NCBI GenBank assembly: GCA_009667805.1
Contig: CM019067.1
Location: 160,041,049-160,105,048, forward strand
Source of the DNA: Leptobrachium leishanense
Lineage: Eukaryota; Chordata; Amphibia; Anura; Megophryidae
DNA: 64,000 bases
Reading direction: 5' to 3'
Shown piece after piece: positions 1 through 10,990 of this stretch; positions within the stretch are counted from its first letter, which is position 1, and each line of letters opens with the position of its first letter. The position numbers were made by a program, and so were the translations under genes. Under the pieces are notes generated by a model, which had not been told where the DNA came from, did no database searches, and saw nothing but the letters and a program-made list of their open reading frames with translations.

Positions 1-850
1 CTAAAAGTTAGGTCACAATCAAACCACGGCAGGGAGCCTGAGGCACCAGGCTAATGAGTGTTCCATTTACCCGTAGAGAGAAAGGTGTCAGGGGGCTCTT
101 CTTGGAGGTAGGAATGACAAGAATTTCAGTTTTGGCAAGATTGAGTTTAATGAAGCAGGAATCCATCCAGTTAGAGACTGCAGAGAGACATTCAGTGACT
201 CGATCCAGGAGAGCAGGAGAAAGATCAGGGCAGGAAAGGTATATTTGACTGTAATCAGCATACAGGTGGTGTTGGAATCCAAATGAGTTGATCAGTTTGA
301 CTAGAGAGGCAGTGTAGATAAAAAAAGAGAACGGCCCAGTAGTGAACCATAGGACACCTCAACTGAGACAGGCTGAAGGAGGTACTTCCAGAAAAAGAGA
401 CACTAAATGTTGGGACAGGTAGGAAGAGAACCATGCAAGAAAAGTATCATGAAGGCTTATATCACAAAGAGTTTGATGGAGGAGCACGTGGACAACTGTA
501 TCAAAGGTGGCAGAGAGGTCAAGAATGATCAGCAGAGAATAGCACCCATTAGATTTAGCCGTTGCAAGGTCATTGATCAGTTTCAAAAGAGCCATTTCTG
601 TTGAGTACATGGAGCGAAAGCTGGATTGCAGAGGGTCAAGGAGAGAGTGGGAAAAGAGGTAGTCAGACAGGTGTACACAAGCTTTTCAAGGAGTTTGGAG
701 GTGAAAGGGAGCAGGGATACAGGGCGGTAGTTGGAGGGAGCATTCGGATCCAGAGGTGGCTTTTTTAGGTTCGGGGCTACAGTGGCATGTTTGAGGGGAA
801 CAGGAAAGACCCCATAGGTTAAGTATAATTTAATGATGTAGGTCAAAGAC
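1..850 (-). pseudogene. L2-type LINE reverse transcriptase, decayed fragment
   Basis: Read on the minus strand, this stretch carries the middle of a non-LTR retrotransposon reverse transcriptase. Recognisable in order are [18 protein letters not shown] (about 750-640), a DLSATFDTV block (about 520-490) that is the first catalytic-aspartate region, a WFSSYLSQ block (about 430), and a [15 protein letters not shown] thumb segment near 170-130. The pieces lie in different frames, so several frameshifts have occurred and no intact product is possible. Block order and wording match the L2/CR1 group, and two better L2 copies lie further along (about 47.5 and 56.9 kb). The fragment runs off the left edge of the window. 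Unlike those two copies it retains the extra base after the LLDP motif (near 631-641), so it comes from a different source copy. Confidence 0.85.
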
Positions 851-867
851 GGTACAAGAGAAACAGA

Positions 868-940
868 AACGTGACGGCTGGGTGGAGTAGAGGTAACATC
901 ACTGCTCTAAAATCCTTTCTTAAAAAAATAAATAAATAAA
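868..940 (+). repeat. tRNA-derived SINE, internally deleted
   Basis: The head GGCTGGGTGGAGTAGAGG and the tail with (AAAT)n repeats match the fuller SINE at 35028-35235, but the middle, including the B-box region, is missing. It lies directly beside the L2 fragment. No clear target duplication was found. Confidence 0.6.
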
Positions 941-1199
941 TCATTTGAAATTTTTCTAGTTGATTTTATTCATTTGAAAATGCTTATCCAAAAGAATTAA
1001 CTCAAGGCCTAAGTTTGGACTTAAGGCAGCAGATTGACGTGGAGCATCATTTTATTTTCTTATCTTTTAGATCTCATATATTTGGGGTATGCAGATGTAT
1101 AACAGAGCTGAGAAGCAAAACAAACAGAAAAAATCAACCCCCCCAACAATAATTAATCCGTACACTATAATTTATGTTAGAAATCATTTGGTGTAAATA

Positions 1200-1921
1200 A
1201 AATACTTTGGGCCCTATTCCTTTGTAGGCTCTAAAATGGGGCTACTAACGGGGAAAACCTGAGAATGCAGGTTTCCCCATAGCGCCCCCATTTTATCACC
1301 ATATTCCAGGGCAGGAGGTAATTCAGCAGCCTGCCATGGAACGCAGTGCTACCTTCCGAGATATTTTTGTAGCTCTTCTGGGACGCCGCAAGTATCACCT
1401 CCTGGAGGAGTCCATAGAAGGGCTGCGCTGCTGGGCTGCGAGCCCTGTTCTATCTGTGCTATCCGCAGATTGATCGCGGAGGGAGCATAGGAACTATTTG
1501 TCTAATTCTACTTCCGGGGGGCAGAAAAGCTGAACGGGCTGCCGTTCTCGCCACAGGATGAGAGGTGAGTATCTAATTTATTGAGGGTTTTTTAGACGGT
1601 GCTAATGGATTCTGAAAAAACAGAATCAGTTAGCACCAGCTTCTGGGTGCTGTTAAAATAATCGGTTAACCCATTTTTGGGGTGATTAGCGTTAGGACTT
1701 TGTAATACCTTACTTATCCTAACGCTAATTACTGATTTCGCTCCCTTGTTAATTATAGGATGAGCAAAGTACAGTAAGGTTGCGTAAGCTAGCGGAATCA
1801 CTGATGCACTGATTGATTTTTTACTTACTTAGCTCTAGGAAGGTATATGGGGGGCATGCCTTAATGTCACTTATCCTGACGTCAACACTTACTCAAACGA
1901 ACGCTACCGCTAGCGTTCACT
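1200..1921. repeat. Palindrome-rich repeat family P2, copy 1
   Basis: This block shares its order of motifs with 27430-27885: a GAG(T/G)GAGTATCTAATTTA segment, a stem around GTGCTAA...TTAGCAC (about 1599-1640), and a stem around GATTAGCGTTAGG...CCTAACGCTAAT (about 1685-1731). It is built from several short inverted repeats separated by a few bases. No protein-coding content is visible. The ends are uncertain; the block stops where GCTAGCGTTCAC meets unrelated AT-rich sequence. Superfamily is not determined. Confidence 0.5.
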
Positions 1922-2232
1922 AGGGAAAAGTGTCCTTTGATTTTTGTTCTAAGATATAATTCTGTTTACATAGATAGTCTGGATAGGTGAATATTGTAAT
2001 ATCATGCTTATAATGATATTTATTTAATAATAGGTTGGAGGAAGAAGAATATTGAGCACCTACAGAAGCACCAAGTCTGAAAACATCCATGATTGTCTTT
2101 AACACCCTGTCCTCTACAACACAGATTAAAACTTGAAAATTGAAGAGCAAATTTAGTAGTTGAATTTTTTTAGTGATTGTGAATTTCCGGTCCAGGAATC
2201 TATAGGCTCAAATGGGATAAGTACTTCACTAA

Positions 2233-2945
2233 CTCTAGTGCAGTGGTTCTCAACCTGTGGACCCTCAGGACCCACAATTGTCCTTGGTCATTAAGTCGCG
2301 ACCCAAAAATAATTGAATTTCTGACACTTTAGAATTTATTCTACAAAAAACAATGTGTGCAATATTCTACAATGTATACACTTTTTAAACAAATTTTGTA
2401 AACAAACAGGGATTCTTTCCAAAATGGATAGTGCCGTAATCACAGAACTAGTGAAAACGAAAGCGCTGTTGAGGCATAAACCCGATAAAAGAAACTAAAC
2501 TTAATTAGAACTTATGGGAAAACTGGGGATGCCTTTTGCTCTTAGTAAGTGCCTCAAAGTTTGGGATGATGGTAGACAAAGCAACTCTTAATTTAAATCA
2601 CGAATGAATGAATAATAAAAGATTATAAAAAACTTAAACTCACCTGCTCCGCGCTCCCCCGGCGGGTCCCAGGCAGCGCGTGGCGGCTGGACATGTAGCT
2701 GCGGGGGCAGGGCTATCCCTACTTCCCTCACTAGCAACTGCGCACCAGAACTTCCTTCAAGCAGTTGCTAGTTGAGGATGGCAGAGGTAGCCTTGCCACC
2801 TGGGACCCTCTGCTGCAGGTAAGATGCATCAGTGGGTCCCAGGCATTAGAGAGGCCTGTGGGCACTTGCCCCGCGACCCAGTCTGCCCCTGGTTGCGACC
2901 CACTTTTGGGTCGCGAGCCACTACTTGAGAAACACGGCTCTAGTG
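2233..2945. mobile_element. Non-autonomous hAT element with 8-bp target duplication
   Basis: The element proper is 2241-2937. It begins CAGTGGTTCTCAA and ends TTGAGAAACACGG, inverted termini matching at 11 of 13 positions. CTCTAGTG occurs exactly at 2233-2240 and again at 2938-2945, the 8-bp target duplication typical of hAT transposition. The interior contains GTCGCGACCC-type motifs near both ends and no transposase reading frame, so it depended on an enzyme encoded elsewhere. Confidence 0.9.
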
Positions 2946-4187
2946 TATCCATACTTGCCTCTTTTTAATTCTACCAATAAACCATCGCAGAGTATCTCAT
3001 ATATTGCATAACTTCTGCAATATAGTGTTTGTAATATTGCTTCTACTAGGCATACATTTTAATTCCATGAGAGATATGTAATACCAGTGCACTGTTTGGT
3101 CCAATTTGAAACATGAGAAGGAATTTCTTGCATTGCATAATAAGAGATATCAAGGTTCTAGTGGACTAGCATGTGATATAATTGGAAACTACGCTTATTG
3201 CAATAATTTCCCAGATGCACCTAATATGATTTCACTTAACCTGGAGCTTCTCAGGCTTCTGCTAATCCCTCGATGATTCCATATGATACATTGACATGTG
3301 ATGAGAGTCAGACCGGAGGATTCATATAAATAGCTTCCCCTCTGCTTGCCCCCTTTCAAGAATCAGGAAAGGGCACTCAGGTAGGGAGGAGACCGATGCT
3401 TTATTCTTTCTCTTTATCAATCCTCATGCAGTAGAATAGAGAACTCAAGAGAATAAAACTATGTCTTTCTTAGTACAAAGAGAAAAAAATAAAATTCCGT
3501 GTGATACAAAATAGCAAATAAAAAATCAAGTCTGCAGTCTGTGTTTGGTGCGAGACAGAAAGTATATGTCATGTATTTTGCTCAAGACATTTCCTCCCTG
3601 AGCATAATATTCATCCTGAAAAGTCACACTTGTAACTGCTTAGTCTTATACAGTATTAATAATGTAGTCAAATGTCACTGTAATACAATGGAGCTTCTTT
3701 TTTAACATAATGAATCACTGCACGCTACTTTTCTTTACTATATATATCCTGAGCATGCCTCACTTTTTTATTCATGAGTTCTCCTGCAAAGCAGACCAAA
3801 GAACCGAGGAAACCAACTGTTCACTATCGCAACACGGATCATCCCTTTTTACCAATTCTCATAACACGTCGAACACCAAGGATGTTGAAAAAAAAAAAAA
3901 AGTCCTTCGCAACATGATGTTCTCTAGCATTAAAAATAATCTACTTTTTCTCCCAATCTGTGTTCATTTCGTTTTTCTTTCTTTTTTTTTTTTTAGCCAA
4001 CCTATCTGCTAGAAGAAGAAAAAAAAACATGTCGAGTTATGGATTGTAATTCTAAAGATTTCAGGGCTTCCACTCTCCAATGATTATTACGCTGGTTACC
4101 ATAAGATTGTGTAATAGCATTTAAATTTTTTTCAGCCTACCTCCTATATTAACAGAATAACATGATTAAATGATGATTAGTGATGTG
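2946..4187. other. No gene recognised; AT-rich unique DNA
   Basis: Apart from short A and T runs (about 3888-3901, 3978-3993) I see no coding, RNA or repeat signature. The longest open frame (3710-4012) is low complexity with no familiar motif. Confidence 0.5.
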
Positions 4188-5426
4188 TTAACCCTTTCGC
4201 TGCTGAGGCTTTTCCCGCCCCTGTGCTGAGGTCATTTTTTACCTGTTTTGCGCATCATGTTTAAACGTGTTTTGAAGGCTTATTTTAGTATATGACATCG
4301 ACATATTATATATCGTTCTTTCCGTCAGACTCGGTAGATTCATAATATGTCATTATTATATGTATACGTTATGTCATGTTTGTATATTATAACAAAAAAT
4401 GCAATAAAATATGTATTTTCAATAATTTACAGCGTGTAAAGTGTTTTTTTCCACATTTTAACATGCGAGCAATTGCGGTTATATTTTGTATGGGGTGCGC
4501 TTGTTAAAAAAATTAGAGATGGGGTCTCGTTACATTTTTTTTTGGGGAAAATGACACCATTTTTAACAAACGCACCGCATACAAAAATCGTTAATGCAGC
4601 ATCATTGTTCACATTATAATTGAAATGGGAACAATATTGCTGCATTAACAAAACAAAAAAAAAAAAAAAAAAGTGTTTATTTTTTTTATTATTTTTTTTT
4701 AAATTTTTTTTTTTTTTATTTTTTTTTTTTTTTTTTTACAATTTTTTTTACTTTCATGTTTGGTATCGTTGGAACGGCCATGCTCTGGCCGATCCAACGA
4801 TATCAAAATTTAACCCCTAACTGCCACGGATCGGGAGATAGGGAGTTCATTGGAACTCCCTATCTCCACACTTCGTGGCAGTTAGGGGTTAATGCTAGGA
4901 CTGGCGTCATCGTGCTGCGCACGATGACGCCAGTCCTCTGGGGGAGTTCCCGGAAGCTTGGCCGACATCCAAGATGTCGGCCAGCTCCCGGGAAGGATCG
5001 CAAATCGGCGCTTTTCAGCGCCGATTTGCGATCCAGCTCCCCAGGGGTTAATGCCAGGCATCATTTGGAAGGGCAGGCTGTGCCCTTCCAAATGATGCCT
5101 GGGTTAAGCCCCTGTGAGCCGCCGATCGGGAGGGAGAGAGGTCCGAAGGACCTCCCCCCCTCCCTTCAGGCGCCTCCTCCGCACATGCGGGGGGGGCGCC
5201 TGAATTATGTGTCATCGCGGGGGCGCGATGACACATAATAATGGCGGCCACTGCTCCGGATGCCGGGCTGACATCCAGGATGTCAGCCCGCACCGGAGGG
5301 GCCAGCGATCGGCCGGAACCCGGCCGAACGCTGACCCCAATGCGAGGACGCGCTGAGCGCGTCCTCCGCATACCAGGGGGAATGCTGAGGACGCGCTGAG
5401 CGCGTCCTTAGCATTCAAGTGGTTAA
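4188..5426 (+). mobile_element. TTAA-flanked element, copy A, a chain of palindromes
   Basis: The element lies between TTAA at 4188-4191 and TTAA at 5423-5426. One end starts CCCTTTCGCTGCTGAGG, the other (minus strand) CCACTTGAATGCTAAGG. A roughly 250-bp AT-rich subterminal region is followed by an A/T run and then, from about 4759, about a dozen consecutive palindromes with little spacer. Examples: arms 4759-4773/4793-4807; 4811-4827/4875-4891 with an inner pair 4834-4848/4853-4867; 4899-4914/4920-4935; 4960-4969/4973-4982; 4995-5012/5017-5034; and pairs through 5410. TTAA duplications fit piggyBac or Kolobok superfamilies. No transposase is encoded; open frames here arise only because palindromes read through on both strands. 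Confidence 0.85.
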
Positions 5427-5517
5427 AAAAATGAAGCTAAAATAACAAATTGGTGAAAAAATTCTCAATCTTACATAACTAGAATAATTTTTCATTGTAA
5501 TTTATGCTTTTGCTTGG

Positions 5518-7551
5518 TTAACCCCTTCACTGCTGAGGCATTTCACCGCTGTGTGCTGAGCTCATTTTTACCGCTTTCGCTCATCATGTTTAAACGCGAT
5601 TTGAAGCCATATTTTAATAAATAGAGAAAAAATGTGGCGGGACAGGCGCTTCCTTCACAATGACAGGGATGTCCTCACTTAAATGACAGTTCTCCCCTCT
5701 GTTGGATGAGTGTAAACCTCAAACAGAACAGAAAACAAAAATAATGGTGCAGTATGTCAAGGCAGTATACTATTAAAATAAAGATAAGAGGATTGCACTC
5801 ACATGGTGTGGTGTCTTAGTATCAGACACCAGATGTTTATAGCGGCTGGCAGAATTATGGAAGGAACGCCAGACTTCCCTTGGTGGTGCTCCAACGTCTG
5901 TGGTGGTCCTCCAATCTTTGGGTACTCCAAGAGCCTTGATGTTGTTTCAGTATCCGTTCCCCTGATCCTCAGCAGCGGTGTAGATCACAATCATGTGGGG
6001 TACAGCAGCCAGGAAACAGGAAGAATAGGGACAGCAAGCAAGGTATAATGGGATTTATTGGTATAAAATAATTAAAATAATCTTGGTACATCCAAGATTA
6101 TTTTAATTATTTTATACCAATAAATCCCATTATACCTTGCTTGCTGTCCCTATTCTTCCTGTTTCCTGGCTGCTGTACCCCACATGATTGTGATCTACAC
6201 CGCTGCTGAGGATCAGGGGAACGGATACTGAAACAACATCAAGGCTCTTGGAGTACCCAAAGATTGGAGGACCACCACAGACGTTGGAGCACCACCAAGG
6301 GAAGTCTGGCGTTCCTTCCATAATTCTGCCAGCCGCTATAAACATCTGGTGTCTGATACTAAGACACCACACCATGTGAGTGCAATCCTCTTATCTTTAT
6401 TTTAATAGTATACTGCCTTGACATACTGCACCATTATTTTTGTTTTCTGTTCTGTTTGAGGTTTACACTCATCCAACAGAGGGGAGAACTGTCATTTAAG
6501 TGAGGACATCCCTGTCATTGTGAAGGAAGCGCCTGTCCCGCCACATTTTTTCTCTATTTATGCTTCTAACTGGGTTCTAGGGATAAGCCCGAGTGAACGG
6601 ACAAGCTGCTGATTTACTGTGAGAAACATTGACAATTTCCAGTTTTATTGCTGCTTTTTTTTTTTTTTTTCCCTGCTCTTAAAGGTCTTGAGGGGTTAAT
6701 TAACCCTCAACACATGAACAATTGTGAAAGGAACCACTAGGTGGCGCCCAGAACACAGATTCTTCTGTTTATATTTTAATAAATGACCCAGACATATTAT
6801 ATATCGTTCTTTCCGGCAGACTACGCAGATTCATAATATATCATTTTTATATGTATACGTCATGTCCTGTCTGTATATTGTAACAAAAAATACAATAAAA
6901 ATTTAGTTTTTAATCATCTGCAGTGTGTAAAGTGTTTTTTTTCACATTTTATTACATTTTATTACATGAGCATTTCACAAGAACCCCATATCTCCACCAG
7001 GGGATTTCCTTGGGAAATCCCCTGGCAGCTAGGGGTTCCCCGGCTATCTGACGTCATCACGCTATGCATGATGACATCAGGCAGCGAGGGGAGACCCGGG
7101 GGTGGAGCCGCCATCCAAGATGGCGGCCCCCACCGGAGCTAGGCTGCACTTCAGCGCCGCAAGGCGCTGAAGTGCAACCCGGCGCTTGAGGGGTTAAAGC
7201 CAGGCACCGCTTAAAAGGGGAGATTCTCCCCTTTTAAGCGGTGCCTGGCTTTTGGCGCTGCTCCTTTCCGATCGGGATCCCCCCTCCCTTCCAGGCTATC
7301 TCCCGGCATTGCCAGGGGGTCGCCTGGAAATGACGTCATCGCGCCAAGCGCGATGATGTCATTTACGCCGGGAGGAGCTTGACTTCAGCGTCTGAGGACG
7401 CTGAAGTCAGAACACCGCGGGACCCCAGACAGAGAGGTGAGTATCTCTGCCGGGGGTCCCGCACAGCTGATGACGTGTGGGGCACGTCCTCAGCATGTAA
7501 CGTGCATCAATGAGGACGTGTCCCACACGTCTTCAGCAGTGAAAGGGTTAA
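5518..7551 (+). mobile_element. TTAA-flanked element, copy C, split by a foldback insertion
   Basis: TTAA at 5518-5521 is followed by CCCCTTCACTGCTGAGGC, and the far end reads CTTCAGCAGTGAAAGGG before TTAA at 7548-7551. Left part 5522-5622 resumes at 6771 with the same sequence order as copy A, so 5623-6770 is a later insertion. The right part (about 6985-7547) holds consecutive palindromes, for example the GCACTTCAGCGCC stem near 7145-7175, the AAAGCCAGGCACCGC stem at about 7196-7254, and an AAATGACGTCATCGCG stem near 7325-7365. Without the insertion the element would be roughly 0.86 kb. It has no coding capacity. Confidence 0.85.
5609..6784 (+). mobile_element. Foldback insertion 1: 470-bp inverted repeat with 14-bp target duplication
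   Basis: ATATTTTAATAAAT occurs at 5609-5622 and again at 6771-6784, exactly where copy C of the TTAA element is interrupted, so it is a 14-bp target duplication. The insert begins with an arm running to 6086, a 5-base spacer TACAT (6087-6091), then the reverse complement of the arm to 6555. Pairing continues six bases into the left duplication. Both arms give the same 81-residue open frame, a measure of how alike they are; that frame resembles no family I know. A 215-bp one-sided tail (6556-6770) with a T run and a TTGAGGGGTTAATTAACCC-like palindrome follows. A long, non-fixed target duplication points to a retrotransposition route; a Penelope-like element is one candidate. Confidence 0.8.
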
Positions 7552-8127
7552 TGATCAGACAGGACTGTAAAAGACAAGTTGCATTCTTCGAAACTGCTAT
7601 AATTATGTTTTCATTTTTTAGATATATATTGGCAATGTCACTGTTACAGTTATTAAGTTAACTTAAAGGAATACCTTAGTGCCCTGTGCCCTCTCTGACC
7701 TTCAAGGGGAGGGATTTTGGAGGACTGATCTTGGGACCTTCCCATATCTTCCACCAATGGTTCTCAATGTGCTCCATCATTATGAACCATTGGATTGGCA
7801 GGATGATTTCTTGAGATTCCAGCATCTAAGCCCCAGCATCACATGACAGTTGCGGCATACATCAAAGCAACGGCCATAGGCATTTCAGAGGGCGTGCCTG
7901 GTGTGACGATTGTATCTCTGATTGTATCTCTGTTTACAGGCTTGTTATTTCTAATGAAAAATGTGAACTCTGTGCAAATATCTTCTAAACATTTTTTTTT
8001 ACAGTTAATGAATGCTGTATGGGTGCACACCCGAATGTAACGGGCTGCGCACATCAGTGACAACTACATATCATGTCCAAATGAGTCCTGAGGGATGCCA
8101 TTGTTGGATTTAAGGTTTGTTTAATAG
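7552..8127. other. No gene recognised
   Basis: Moderately AT-rich sequence between two transposons. I see no motif, repeat unit or coding signature that I can name. Confidence 0.4.
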
Positions 8128-8973
8128 AGGGGTTATTCAGAGAGAGCTGATCTGGCCCCAAAATGTAACCGGACACTGAAATTCAGCGTACGGTGACTTT
8201 TCAGGGCCATTCGGCTATTCAGAGAGCAGACAGTTCGCCAAATTTTGGCGAATTGCCTGCACATACGGTGCTGTTCGAAGGCAGCGAAATCCCCCATAGA
8301 GAAGCAATGGTTAATCTATTCCGAAAACACCAAACAGCAGTGAAAATTTGCAGAAATGCCCTGCTGTTTGGTGGTTTCATTCGACAGGTTTATTCAGGAG
8401 AACCCCATAGGCTTCAATGTTAAAAATATTCCAGTTTTAATTCAATATCTAATAAACCATTTATTATTTTATTCTGCAGTAAAAAGTCTCTTTATTTATA
8501 GAGTTTTTAGGATCTTTTAGACATTTTTCGGGATTTTTTTGTCAAACTTTTTTCCCGTTTTTTTAAAAATCATTTTTTCATTTTTCTTTAACAGACCTTT
8601 TTATTATCATTCATTGAACCTTATATGTAAATTCCAGACATTTTCATTCAGTACTTTTTTTTGCAGTGTTTCAATTTTGAAACTTTCAAGCATACTTTTT
8701 TTTTTACCCCGGCGGCTGGTCTGCGCTGTGATCGGTGGCTCGTCCGCTCTTTCCAGCATGTTTGGCTGGTGGTTTCTGTGGGATTTCAGTGGGTTTTCGG
8801 CGGGTGTTCGACCGGTGTTCGTTGGGTTTGCTGCGGGTTTTCCCTGCACTCCGGGGACCCTGCGGTGAATGCTGAATACACCACAGGGTGTGGAACGTTG
8901 ATTCCCCGAATTGCAGGGGCCTGCGGGGAAACAAGAGAGCACCGGAATTTCAGTGCTCTCTGAATAATCCCTT
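8128..8973 (+). mobile_element. Family F element (CAGGGTTATTC termini), copy 1
   Basis: The left end reads GGGTTATTCAGAGAGAG and the right end CTCTCTGAATAATCCC, an inverted pair. The interior has the family landmarks: a palindrome around CAGTTCGCCAAATTTTGGCG (near 8227-8256), the CTGTTTGGTGGTTTCATTCG segment, a T-rich middle, and a CGG-rich end. The flanking duplication is not clear in this copy. The open frames here on both strands overlap shared repeat sequence and are not genes. Other copies start at about 12356, 25448, 40738, 45823 and 53550. Confidence 0.75.
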
Positions 8974-8974
8974 A

Positions 8975-9649
8975 AGAATCCAAGGGAAAAACGAAGAAGC
9001 GCGGCTGTGAATGGGGTAAGGAAGGGTTAATATTTAACTTCATTCCCCTCTTCTGTTATAACCCTACAGTAGCCCTTTAAAAATAGAGATGTTGTAAACA
9101 GACGTAATATATGCTTTTTTGCAACAAATATATCTTCATCAGCCGTGGTTACACCCTGGAACATCTTTATTTTGCTTGTGTCAATGTCTCCTCAAGGACT
9201 AAGATTCCATATTGTTTTTATTTTAAGAAATCCTTTTTTTGACCTTTTTTCGTATAGAATGTACTGTTTGCTCCTTGGGAAACATGTCTTCAGCTGCATA
9301 ACAATATATTGTGACTCGGCCTAATTACAGTTGACAGTGGCTCAGTAAATGGTTGCATTCCGTAAAATTCACTGCAATATAAACTTTGCTGACAATATAA
9401 TCACTTTGTGTATGCAGGACAATCTTTATTCAGGAGTTTTGGGGGACCCCTGCTGGTTTAGTATTTATTAACTGGACCTACAGTCGTTTAGGTCATGACA
9501 CAAAGACCGTGATGCCTGTAGTTCCAAATTTAAACAATGGTCCGTGTCTTGGGAGGCATAGGGCAGTGCTAAAGCATAAGACTTGGTGAGGAATTTTCAA
9601 GTCCTTGTAACCTAATACAAACCAAAACACTTGCAACACAGAATTGTCT
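8975..9649. other. Unique DNA; possible conserved non-coding block near 9275-9420
   Basis: No coding signal. The part about 9275-9420 has balanced composition and homeodomain-type TAATTA cores, unlike the surrounding repeats. This is only an impression; conservation cannot be seen from one sequence. Confidence 0.25.
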
Positions 9650-10135
9650 CATATGATTAGAGAGAGTTCAGAGAAGGGCTACTAAAATGGTGTACGGCTT
9701 GAAGGAGAAAAGTTACCAGGAAAGGCTTAATGATCTTAACATGTACAGCTTGGAAAAAAGACGAGACAGAGGAGATATGATAGAAACATTTAAATACGTA
9801 AAGGGAATCCACAAGGTAGAGGAAGGGAGTATATTTAAAAGGAAACAAAATAGCAAAACAAGAGGACATAGTCTTAGATTAGAGGGGCAAAGGTTTAAAA
9901 GTAACATCAGGAAGCATTATTTAACTGAGAGGGTGGTGGATACATGGAACAGCCTTCCAGTTGAAGTGGTAGAGGCCAAACCAGTAATTGAATTTAAGCA
10001 AGCATGGGATAGTCATAAGGCTATCCTAAACAAAAGGTAAATCCAGGTAAAGTATCCATGTAATTGGGCAGACTAGATGGGCCGAAAGGTTCTTATCTGC
10101 CGACATTTTTCTATGTTTCTATGTTTCTATGATAT
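9650..10135 (+). pseudogene. CR1-type LINE 3' end, 5'-truncated
   Basis: The plus strand encodes the extreme C-terminus of a CR1-like reverse transcriptase: VQRRATKM-type start (about 9667), GLKEKSYQERLNDLNMYSLE, a RGHSLRLEGQRF block, and WNSLPVEVVEAKPV before a stop near 10040. The reading frame 9687-10040 is open. A short 3' region with TCGGCAGATAAGAACC-type sequence (here on the plus strand as its complement) and a terminal (TCTATGTT)n-like tail at about 10110-10132 follow. Such short repeated tails and 5' truncation are usual for CR1 insertions. A sister 3' end in the opposite orientation lies at 55452-55606. Confidence 0.88.
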
Positions 10136-10164
10136 CAAAGCTTTTAATAAGTAATAAAAATAGT

Positions 10165-10990
10165 CTGTAGTGGTTATTCAGAAAGCGACTAAATTCATGG
10201 AAATTTTGGTGCTTTCTGGTTCGCGTACCTCATTGCGCTTCGGTGTTTCCATTTCGCTGACCCTGCGGTGAATTTACTATTTACCGCAGGATCCGCGAAG
10301 AGCGGCGTACATGGAGCTGCCGAGGACCGTCAAAGACCACCAAACAGACTACTGAATGCCCCCTAAGACCACCGAACAGACCGGCGAACACTGCCAAATG
10401 CCTCTGCACGAACTGCAGAAAAAAACCCCAAACTGAAATCTGCTATTCTTCTAATAAACCAATAAAATGCATTAAAATGTGTCTAAATAATAAAAAAGAT
10501 GAAGGTCTATTACAGAATTGAAAAAAAACATGAAAAAAAAGGTAATATTTTTGTCTAAAAAATAAGTAAAGGTGTTAAAAAAATTAATTAATTAAAAGGC
10601 ATTTTGCCGAAAATTTAAAGAATAAACGGTTGAATAAAAAAAGAACAGATACGATACAATTTTTTAACATTCAATCCTATGGGATTAAGCTGTTTAAACC
10701 TGTCAACCTGAATTACCGAAAATCAGGGCATTTCACTGACACTTTGGTGCAGTTTGGCGTTCTGTGAATAGATTAGCCATTATGTCTCTATGGGACAATT
10801 TTGCTGCAACCGAAGGTCGACGATCAGAAGCGATCTGCGGCGAACTGTCCAGCATCCTGCTGTCGATTCGCCAGTATTTGGCAAATTGACAGTTTAGTGA
10901 ATAGACGTACTACCACGAAATTGCAACGTACTGTGAAATTCACCGTTTTGTGCAATCCGGTGGCAAGTTCGTCGCTTATTTAATAATGCC
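10165..10990 (-). mobile_element. Diverged relative of family F
   Basis: GTGGTTATTCAGAAAGCGAC near 10170 and GTCGCTTATTTAATAATGCC near 10972 form degenerate inverted ends similar to those of family F. The interior carries the same kinds of CGAA/TTCG palindromes and an AT-rich middle. It is too diverged to define a target duplication. Confidence 0.5.

Noticed and set aside
4756..5238. 160-residue open frame in the TTAA element, with a relative at 28339-28614
   Set aside because: The similarity follows the shared palindromes, both strands are open, and the sequence resembles no transposase. It is a by-product of hairpin repeats.
5803..6375. Identical 81-residue frames on opposite strands
   Set aside because: They are the same frame read in the two arms of the inverted repeat. 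No known domain; kept as a measure of arm identity, not as genes.
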